In this document: positions 34,016-39,625 of the stretch, piece by piece | How positions within the stretch are numbered: the first letter of the stretch is position 1 | Layout: each line of letters opens with the position of its first letter | DNA from: Chloroflexota bacterium | GTDB lineage: Bacteria; Chloroflexota; Anaerolineae; UBA4142 | Assembly (NCBI GenBank): GCA_016208315.1 | Contig: JACQYF010000056.1 | Span: 1-64,000 of the forward strand | DNA: 64,000 nt | Reading direction: 5' to 3' | The notes under the pieces: generated by a model | Database searches by the model: none | What the model saw: the letters and a program-made list of their open reading frames with translations, nothing else | Told to the model about the DNA's origin: nothing | Program-made: the position numbers and the translations under genes

Positions 34016-34017
34016 GA

Positions 34018-34062
34018 TTTATGACTGCGGAGCGTCCCGTAGGGATTTCAGATTTACGATTT
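34018..34062. repeat. 28-bp dispersed repeat plus ATTTCAG unit (second copy)
   Basis: Positions 34023-34050 are the exact reverse complement of 15387-15414; the flanking ATTTCAGATTTACGATTT is also shared in degraded form. It follows the stop of the beta-sandwich gene. Confidence 0.9.
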
Positions 34063-34096
34063 GGAGCAGACGTGCCGCGCCCCAACCGTCATTGCA

Positions 34097-34125
34097 TTGA
34101 CAAAGTCCGACAGAGATAATAGAAT
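34097..34125 (+). promoter_or_regulatory. Promoter in the 34.0-34.4 kb gap
   Basis: TTGACA (34097-34102), 17 bp, TAGAAT (34120-34125). It would transcribe the two tiny ORFs and the DUF309 gene downstream. Apart from these and the repeat at 34018-34062 I see nothing else in the 349-bp gap. Confidence 0.7.
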
Positions 34126-34166
34126 ACAAACAGAAGAGTTTTTCTTGGGATGTCGAAAAGGACGCG

Positions 34167-34256
34167 ATGGATTGGGAAACGGCAATCAGCGGAATCAAAA
34201 CAATCGAACGAAAATTGGATGAACTCCGGGAAGCCGTAGATGAAAAGCACGGCTGA
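34167..34256 (+). CDS. Tiny coiled-coil ORF (29 aa)
   Basis: An ATG with AAAAGGAC upstream begins a 29-residue helical, charged peptide (ISGIKTIERKLDELREAV). It lies 42 nt after a consensus-like promoter. A second tiny ORF (34240-34359) overlaps its end in another frame. Its coding status is uncertain; codon use and position favour expression. Confidence 0.4.
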   Translation: MDWETAISGIKTIERKLDELREAVDEKHG

Positions 34257-34359
34257 TCTTCGTCTGGAAGCCCAAGAAGCATTGGAAAGGGTGTGGTTTG
34301 TGCAGGAGGCAGAAGAAACCGAGCGCACTGACTCCACCCTTTCTTTACGTTTGAGCTGA
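34240..34359 (+). CDS. Tiny ORF (39 aa) overlapping the previous one
   Basis: An ATG at 34240 begins 39 codons ending at 34359, five bases before the DUF309 start. The peptide is acidic and helical (RLEAQEALERVWFVQEAEE). It may be the 3' remnant of a larger gene whose frame was broken, or a translational bridge to the DUF309 gene. Confidence 0.35.
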   Translation: MKSTADLRLEAQEALERVWFVQEAEETERTDSTLSLRLS

Positions 34360-34364
34360 AAGCC

Positions 34365-34766
34365 ATGACGTTAGCCAACCCGCGCTGTCACGATTATCCC
34401 ACGCCGCAAATGGTCCGCGCCTTTGAGCAGTTCAACCATGGCGCGTTCTGGCATCAGCACGAGACTTTGGAGTTGATCTGGCGCGCGGAGCAGGATGAGA
34501 CGATCCGCAATTTCTACAAGGGAATCTTGCAAGTCGGCGTCGGGTTTCACCACGTCACACGGCGCAACTACAATGGCGTGATCAAAGTGCTCACGCGTGG
34601 GATCAATTATCTGAAACCGTACGCGCCGGATTGTATGGGCGTGGATGTGAGGCGTTTGTTGGACGAGGCGTCGCGCGTCTTGGAACAGGTACACGCCCTC
34701 GGGCCGGAACGGATGGACGAAATCAATATCGCGGAACTTCCGCAAGTCCACTATCAAACCGAGTAA
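34365..34766 (+). CDS. DUF309 family protein
   Basis: A 133-residue protein with the DUF309 signature: FNHGAFWHQHETLELIWRAE (~22-41) and the second helix FYKGILQVGVGFHHVTRRNYNG (~49-70). The fold is a four-helix bundle with conserved His and Glu residues; its function is not known. It lies 8 nt upstream of the DapB-like gene and is probably co-transcribed with it. Confidence 0.85.
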   Translation: MTLANPRCHDYPTPQMVRAFEQFNHGAFWHQHETLELIWRAEQDETIRNFYKGILQVGVGFHHVTRRNYNGVIKVLTRGINYLKPYAPDCMGVDVRRLLDEASRVLEQVHALGPERMDEINIAELPQVHYQTE

Positions 34767-34774
34767 AGGATGCT

Positions 34775-35575
34775 ATGACACTCAAGGTATGCTTGGCGGG
34801 CGCGACGGGATGGGCCGGCGCGGCATTGGCGCGGGCAATCGCGCAGGCGGACGATTTGGAGCTGGTGGCTGGTGTGTCGCGCCAACACGCGGGCGAGCGC
34901 CTGGGCCAGGTCTTGGGCATTCCGAATCTTGACGCCTTGCTCTATTCTTCTGCCGATGAGGCACTTGAGACCGCGTCTGACGTGTTCGTGGAATACACAC
35001 GGCCCGAAATCGCCAAGGCAAACGTCACCGCGGCGATTCGGCGCGGCGCGAATGTGGTGATTGGCACGTCGGGCCTGACGGATCAAGATTTGGAAGAAAT
35101 CGGCAACTTGGCGCTTGAACACAACGTCGGCGTGCTGGCGGTCGGCAACTTTTCGCTCGTGACGGTTGTACTGACCAAGTGCGCGCAACTCGCCGCCAAG
35201 TATCTGTCGCAGTGGGAGATCGTGGATTACGCGTCGTCGCAGAAACCTGACGCGCCCAGCGGCACCACGCGCGAGCTGGCCTACAAGCTGTCGCAAGCCG
35301 GCAGACCAAAGTTTGATGTGCTGATTGAACAAACCCAAGGGCCCAAAGAGACCCGCGGCGCGAGCATCAATGGAATGCAAATTCATTCGGTGCGTTTGCC
35401 TGGGTACGTCATCTCCGCCGAGGTCTTGTTTGGAGCGTTCGACGAAAAGCTGTCTCTGCGCTACGACGCGGGCAGCAGCCCCGAACCATACGTCGCGGGC
35501 GCGCTCTTGGCGATTCGCCGCGTTGGCTCGTTTGTCGGTTTGAAGCGCGGGTTGGATAGCGTGATGGAGTCATAA
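34775..35575 (+). CDS. dapB: DapB-family reductase with a changed active site
   Basis: A 266-residue two-domain NAD(P)-binding protein. The N-terminal Rossmann motif is CLAGATGWAGAALA (~6-19). GTSGLTDQDLEEI (~98) and KPDAPSGTTRELA (~157) match dihydrodipicolinate reductase, the second enzyme of the diaminopimelate/lysine branch. However, the usual HHxxK before DAPSG, which holds the catalytic His and Lys, reads ASSQK: the Lys is kept but both His are missing. Either the proton donor is replaced, or the enzyme acts on another substrate. No other lysine pathway genes are near. The ATG at 34775 fits the family. Confidence 0.7.
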   Translation: MTLKVCLAGATGWAGAALARAIAQADDLELVAGVSRQHAGERLGQVLGIPNLDALLYSSADEALETASDVFVEYTRPEIAKANVTAAIRRGANVVIGTSGLTDQDLEEIGNLALEHNVGVLAVGNFSLVTVVLTKCAQLAAKYLSQWEIVDYASSQKPDAPSGTTRELAYKLSQAGRPKFDVLIEQTQGPKETRGASINGMQIHSVRLPGYVISAEVLFGAFDEKLSLRYDAGSSPEPYVAGALLAIRRVGSFVGLKRGLDSVMES

Positions 35576-35588
35576 GGGGGCAGTTCCG

Positions 35589-36494
35589 TTGTGGAATGAT
35601 CCCCCTTGGCTTTATGCAATTGTTCAACTCGGCATTCTCGCTACCTTTCTTGTGGCGGCATTTCGCGCCGGGCGACAGTCAATTCAACGCTTGTTCGAAT
35701 TGTCGAGCGCGGTGAGCTTTGGGCTGCTGTTGGAAGAAGGTGACATCATCATCTTCCAATCCTATCGCTACGCCCTGCACTGGTTCTCGTTCGATCTCGT
35801 TCCACCCGCGATCGCGCTGTGCTGGGCGCTGATTATCGCCTCGGCGATGAACATTTCCGATGCGTTGGGCATTGACGAGCGCGTTGCGCCGGTTGCCGAC
35901 GCGGTGTGGGCGATCATACTCGACCTCGCGCTCGACGCGGTCGCGATCCGTTTGGGTTTTTGGCGGTGGACGATACCGATGGACAAGGGCTGGTTCGGCG
36001 TCCCGTACAGTAATTTCTTCGCCTGGCTCTTGGTTGCTGCCGTATTCTCGTACTTTACCCGCGCGGTCCGGCGAAGGACCAAGCGCGGCGGACGGGCCAG
36101 ACTGTGGCAGTTGGTCGTTCCGCTTCCTGCTTATGGCGTCTTGCTCGCGGGAGTTGGCGCGTATGTGTTTACGCAAACGACCTTTTTCCCCGAGGTTGGC
36201 TCGGACTGGATACTCTTTGCGGTCGCGCTGGTGATTTTTGCGCTCATCACGTTTCGCGCCTGCCTGTTGCCTCGCCGGAAGCCGCGCGAAATGCCGGACC
36301 CATATTTGGCAGCCGTGCGCTATTTGATTCACTTGTATTTCTTGTGGGCGTTGATCGCCACAGAAATGTTCCGTCAGATTCCCGGTTTGTTAGTCGCTTC
36401 GCTTACGATGCTTGCGCTCGAAACGGCGCTCGCCTTTGCCGTCGCACGCGGCCAGCCCGCGCCTTTCGGCGGCTGGGTGCGGAGGAGAGAATGA
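35589..36494 (+). CDS. DUF422/CruF-like carotenoid biosynthesis membrane protein
   Basis: A 301-residue membrane protein with about eight helices. The stretch DLALDAVAIRLGFWRW followed by KGWFGVPYSNFFAWLLV (~117-151) matches the conserved core of the carotenoid 1,2-hydratase CruF and bisanhydrobacterioruberin hydratase group. The function is inferred; no carotenoid genes are adjacent. The start is a TTG at 35589, with GGGGGCAG upstream. The lipoprotein gene follows with a 4-nt overlap (ATGA). Confidence 0.72.
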   Translation: MWNDPPWLYAIVQLGILATFLVAAFRAGRQSIQRLFELSSAVSFGLLLEEGDIIIFQSYRYALHWFSFDLVPPAIALCWALIIASAMNISDALGIDERVAPVADAVWAIILDLALDAVAIRLGFWRWTIPMDKGWFGVPYSNFFAWLLVAAVFSYFTRAVRRRTKRGGRARLWQLVVPLPAYGVLLAGVGAYVFTQTTFFPEVGSDWILFAVALVIFALITFRACLLPRRKPREMPDPYLAAVRYLIHLYFLWALIATEMFRQIPGLLVASLTMLALETALAFAVARGQPAPFGGWVRRRE

Positions 36495-37480
36495 GCAAAC
36501 GCGTGTGGTACGCGCGCGCGATCGTTTGGACGCTCCTCGTCTCGGCGTTGGCGGCGTGCGCTGCGCCGCCTCCGGCTAGTCCCACGCCCACGCATGCGGC
36601 TCTGCCTACTCTCACCTCTCAACCCCCCACGCCCGCCCCGCCGCTCATGCCAACCCCTACACCGCGCCGCGCGATGGTGACGCCCGTGCCGCCCGTCGCC
36701 CCGTCGCCGACACCCCGTGCCCACCAATTTGACGAGGTAGACGCGCGCCGGCTCTTGGCGACCTTGTTCCCCGATATCAAACTCGTCCCTAACGGCGACG
36801 AATTTCGTGTGAACGACAATCCGAACTGGACGCTGTGGATCAATTCGCGCGCCGAAGGGCAATTCACTCAAACCAACTGGCCCGAACTGGCGGTGATCGT
36901 CGCCAACGAGGCGCCGCATATTTCCGCGGCCGACGCGCAGCGAACCGCGCCGTGGGGATCGTTCTTGGCGATCTTTCAAAAATACGGAGGCAAGATCGAG
37001 GTCGCGCAGCGCAGTTTCCTCTTTCCCACCGAGATGTCGCCGGTCGCTTTCGACGCCAAGATTGATCGGGTCGTGGATTTCGATCACGACGACCAAGACG
37101 AGTTGCTGATCACGACGACGGCCAAACGCCTCGGCTTTTCGACGACCGCTGCGTTTCTGTATCAATGGAACGATCCGGCTTTCGCGGAGATTTGGTCAGC
37201 GCCGAGCGGCGAGGATAATACCGGCGCGATCAATCAGCCAAACTATTTTGCCTCTGTATCTGACGCGCGCCTAAGCGATGTCAACGGCGATGGCTTGGAC
37301 GAAATCATTCTGGATACCACGCGGGTGGATTACGCGCGCGACGCGCAGGGGCTGGCCGACACGGACCGCGAAACGGCGCGCCGCACCGAGCGGCGGGTCT
37401 TTACCTGGGGCGGAACGTCGTTTCTCCCCGATCCCGCGCGCGCGACGCCGCTCCCTCCGTTGCCCAGCCCGACGCGGTAA
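36491..37480 (+). CDS. Lipoprotein with FG-GAP/VCBS-like repeat, function unknown
   Basis: A 329-residue exported protein. The signal peptide ends at lipobox LAAC (~22), a Pro/Thr linker extends to ~80, and the rest is a beta-rich domain. DFDHDDQDELLIT and DVNGDGLDEIILDT are calcium-binding-type DxDxDG loops of FG-GAP repeats, which usually build integrin-like propellers; only two are clear. The last ~15 residues are again Pro-rich. No enzyme motif is present. The ATG overlaps the upstream stop. Confidence 0.75.
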   Translation: MSKRVWYARAIVWTLLVSALAACAAPPPASPTPTHAALPTLTSQPPTPAPPLMPTPTPRRAMVTPVPPVAPSPTPRAHQFDEVDARRLLATLFPDIKLVPNGDEFRVNDNPNWTLWINSRAEGQFTQTNWPELAVIVANEAPHISAADAQRTAPWGSFLAIFQKYGGKIEVAQRSFLFPTEMSPVAFDAKIDRVVDFDHDDQDELLITTTAKRLGFSTTAAFLYQWNDPAFAEIWSAPSGEDNTGAINQPNYFASVSDARLSDVNGDGLDEIILDTTRVDYARDAQGLADTDRETARRTERRVFTWGGTSFLPDPARATPLPPLPSPTR

Positions 37481-37486
37481 CTCTGC

Positions 37487-37516
37487 TTGACAGTCGTCTG
37501 TGACTGCGAATATAAT
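37487..37516 (+). promoter_or_regulatory. Promoter of the EthD-like gene
   Basis: TTGACA (37487-37492), 18 bp, TATAAT (37511-37516), starting 7 bp after the lipoprotein stop codon. Confidence 0.8.
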
Positions 37517-37547
37517 GCGCTCTGAATTGCAGAGAAGGAGGACGTCC

Positions 37548-37853
37548 GTGGTTAAACTCATCGCGCTTTTCCGCAAACCGGCTGATCCTGCCGCTTTTGA
37601 TCGCGCCTATTTCGAGACGCACGTTCCGCTCGTTCGTCAAGTCCCCGAATTACGCCGGGTCGAGGTCGCGCGTATCACCGGCGCGCCGCGCGGCGAACCC
37701 GAATATTATCTGATGGCGGCCATGTACTTTGACGACCGGGCGGCGATGGACCGCGCGATGGCGTCGCCGGAGAACGCGGCCGCGGGCAAGAACCTGATGG
37801 GCTTTGCCAAGGGATTGGTGACATTCATGTTCGCCGAAGAGGTCGGCGAATAA
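37548..37853 (+). CDS. EthD family protein
   Basis: A 101-residue ferredoxin-like (dimeric alpha/beta barrel) protein. The EthD pattern is FRKPADPAAFDRAYFETHVPLVRQVPELRRVEV near the N-terminus and FMFAEEV at the end. EthD proteins were first found with ethyl tert-butyl ether degradation; most have no known reaction. The start is a GTG with AAGGAGGAC 5 nt upstream. It has its own promoter and precedes bfr by 38 bp. Confidence 0.88.
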   Translation: MVKLIALFRKPADPAAFDRAYFETHVPLVRQVPELRRVEVARITGAPRGEPEYYLMAAMYFDDRAAMDRAMASPENAAAGKNLMGFAKGLVTFMFAEEVGE

Positions 37854-37891
37854 CATCGCGCACGATCTAATCGCGCATAGGAGATGACACA

Positions 37892-38359
37892 ATGAAAGGC
37901 GATCCGAAAGTGCTAGACCGTTTGAACGACCTTTTGTCGGACGAGCTGACGGCCATCAACCAATACATGGTCCACTCGGAAATGTGCGACAACTGGAAGT
38001 ATGAACGTTTGCACAAAGCCATCGAGGCGCGTGCGGTGACGGAGATGAAGCACGCCGAGAAACTGATCGCACGCATTCTCTTTCTCGAAGGCCAGCCCGT
38101 CGTCAGCAACTTGAAAAAGATCAACATTGGCGACAACGTCGAGACTCAATTCCGAAACGACCTGAACGCCGAGCACGACGCGGTCAGGGCGTACAACGCC
38201 GCGATCCGGGTCGCCGTGGATGCGGGCGATAATGGCTCGCGCGACTTGCTCGAGGATATTCTCGAGAACGAAGAGGAACACGTGGATTGGCTGGAGGCGC
38301 AGCTCGACCAGATTTCGCAGATGGGCATCCAGAATTATCTCGTCGAGCAAATTGCCTAG
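37892..38359 (+). CDS. bfr: Bacterioferritin
   Basis: A 155-residue iron-storage subunit of standard length. The ferroxidase ligands are seen: Glu18 (SDELTAINQY), Glu51 and His54 (AVTEMKHAEKL), Glu94 and Glu127/His130 (ENEEEHVDW). Met52 of the EMKH motif, the haem ligand, is present. The complex has 24 subunits and stores iron as mineral in the cytoplasm. AGGAGATG precedes the ATG. Its stop codon lies inside the left arm of a strong hairpin. Confidence 0.96.
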   Translation: MKGDPKVLDRLNDLLSDELTAINQYMVHSEMCDNWKYERLHKAIEARAVTEMKHAEKLIARILFLEGQPVVSNLKKINIGDNVETQFRNDLNAEHDAVRAYNAAIRVAVDAGDNGSRDLLEDILENEEEHVDWLEAQLDQISQMGIQNYLVEQIA

Positions 38360-38385
38360 TCGGACTTGACAAGTCCGACTAGGCA
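38353..38385. terminator. 15-bp perfect hairpin at the bfr stop
   Basis: TGCCTAGTCGGACTT-GAC-AAGTCCGACTAGGCA. The TAG stop of bfr lies in the left arm. It has no T-run but is adjacent to a second hairpin at 38390-38422. Confidence 0.7.
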
Positions 38386-38389
38386 TGGC

Positions 38390-38422
38390 AGACTTACGAA
38401 ATCTAGCAGATTTCGCAAGTCT
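38390..38422. terminator. Hairpin of the AAATCTAGCAGATTT family (copy 1), holds a stop codon
   Basis: AGACTTACGAAATCT-AGC-AGATTTCGCAAGTCT, 15 pairs with one mismatch. The TAG stop of the minus-strand hydrolase is in the loop, and the right arm encodes that protein's last residues. A close copy lies at 52153-52189. Confidence 0.75.
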
Positions 38423-39284
38423 GAATCAATTCGAGCAATTTGGGGTAGACGATATCAATTCGGCTGCCGGGGCATTCGGGCGTGATGAGGTCGTGAGGTA
38501 GTTTGTACTTGCGTTCGAATTCATACGCCGACACGCAAGATTGATCTCCGCGGCTCCACCACTTGACGACGTTATTGATCGCGGAGTTGCTCACGGCGAG
38601 ATCGCAGGCGTTGCTCACCATCAGAATTCGTTTCGCGGCCGGTTGGCCCCGGCGCGCTTGCCTTTCGGCGATCATGCCCACGCGCACGACCTGCGTAAAG
38701 GCGCGCAGCGGAAAGCCCGGATACGAGTACGGATAGACCGCCGGGTTCTTCTCCTTGGTGCGCGGATCCCACCAAATGTAGAAATTGGGCAGGCGCTGCG
38801 CGAGCGCGACAAACAAGCCCACGCCCCCGCGCGACAAAAAATAGGGCCGAAACATCGGCGAGATTGGGACGGCCAAATCCACGTCGCCGCGATGCTGCGC
38901 CAGCCACGCCGTCAGACTCGCCCCGAGCGACAGGCCGACGACCGTCAAATGATTGCCCAGCGCCCGCGCCAGGTCTACGCATCGCTCCACAAACGCGAAC
39001 AGCTCTTCCGCGGACATGGCTTGCAGGTCTTGAGTCAACGTATCTACATTGCCATGATACGGCAGTCGCGGGATAAAGATATTGTAGCCCAGATCGAAGA
39101 ACTGGTTTCCCAATGGGGCAAACAGCTGGGGACAACTAGTAAACCCGTGCAAAAACAAAACAGCACGTTCCGCGGGGCCGCCGCGTAACAAGAGTCGTGT
39201 CAGGCAAACCGGGTTGACATTCCCCGCCGAGTTTTCGGCCTCGATCACCGCATTGATCGCGAGCACGGCGTCAGAGTAGTTCAT
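38403..39284 (-). CDS. Alpha/beta hydrolase (carboxylesterase-like)
   Basis: A 293-residue protein. AVLFLHGFTSCP (~41) is the oxyanion-hole region and VVGLSLGASL (~118) the nucleophile elbow with Ser in GLSLG; the catalytic Asp and His are likely near the C-terminus (NACDLAVSN and KLPHDLITP). Substrate unknown. The ATG at 39284 was chosen because a good promoter places the transcript start at that base, so the mRNA is probably leaderless. The C-terminus TCEIC is encoded by the hairpin repeat at 38390-38422. Confidence 0.85.
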   Translation of the reverse strand: MNYSDAVLAINAVIEAENSAGNVNPVCLTRLLLRGGPAERAVLFLHGFTSCPQLFAPLGNQFFDLGYNIFIPRLPYHGNVDTLTQDLQAMSAEELFAFVERCVDLARALGNHLTVVGLSLGASLTAWLAQHRGDVDLAVPISPMFRPYFLSRGGVGLFVALAQRLPNFYIWWDPRTKEKNPAVYPYSYPGFPLRAFTQVVRVGMIAERQARRGQPAAKRILMVSNACDLAVSNSAINNVVKWWSRGDQSCVSAYEFERKYKLPHDLITPECPGSRIDIVYPKLLELIQTCEIC

Positions 39285-39291
39285 GACGGCG

Positions 39292-39320
39292 ATTATATGC
39301 TCGTGTCCTTGCCTCGTCAA
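39292..39320 (-). promoter_or_regulatory. Promoter of the alpha/beta hydrolase
   Basis: On the minus strand TTGACG (39320-39315), 17 bp, TATAAT (39297-39292). The start site would fall at about 39284-39286, on the ATG. Confidence 0.7.
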
Positions 39321-39472
39321 TGGGTCATGCCAAGCAAATGCCCTGGTCGAATCACGCCAGGGCTTTAGTTTTCACCGCTCGCGCTCGATTATCCCTTAGG
39401 CGGTTCCACCAGCAGGATATAGTTGCTCAAGTATAGATGATGCGCCTTATCCCGTCAATGCCCATCGCTGAT

Positions 39473-39501
39473 TTGAGTTTTTGACATGCTTCTGGTATAC
39501 T
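39473..39501 (+). promoter_or_regulatory. Promoter of the purine operon
   Basis: TTGAGT (39473-39478), 17 bp, TATACT (39496-39501). The bases 39321-39472 between this and the divergent hydrolase promoter hold a small hairpin (GCCCTGG...CCAGGGC, 39339-39363) and nothing else that I recognise. Confidence 0.6.
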
Positions 39502-39507
39502 GGGTCC

Positions 39508-39602
39508 GACCATCGTCAAGCACCTATTGCTTGATGTCTCGTCATCCTCAATGACCCGTCGTCACAGATGACGCCGCATCACCGGTAGGTGCTCTTATTT
39601 TT
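39508..39602 (+). promoter_or_regulatory. Structured purL leader with a terminator-like closing stem
   Basis: An 8-bp perfect stem AGCACCTA (39519-39526) / TAGGTGCT (39586-39593) is followed by CTTATTTTT. Inside it TGATG/CATCA (39532-39536, 39577-39581) closes two hairpins: GTCAT-CCTCA-ATGAC (39541-39555) and CGTC...GACG (39557-39573). This is a three-way-junction layout. The left strand of the closing stem can also form CAAGC-N7-GCTTG (39517-39533), which would free the T-rich segment. That mutually exclusive pairing at the head of a purine operon suggests a sensing leader. It does not match the purine, ZTP or PRPP riboswitch consensus as I know them. Confidence 0.5.
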
Positions 39603-39625
39603 GCCGCTTGCCGAAAGAGACCATC

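Noticed and set aside
36491-37480. EF-hand calcium sensor
   Set aside because: The DxDxDG loops are spaced as FG-GAP repeats and lack the flanking helices of EF-hands.
39508-39602. Known purine, PRPP or ZTP riboswitch in the purL leader
   Set aside because: Conserved cores of these classes (for example the paired CCGCC segment of ZTP) are not visible.
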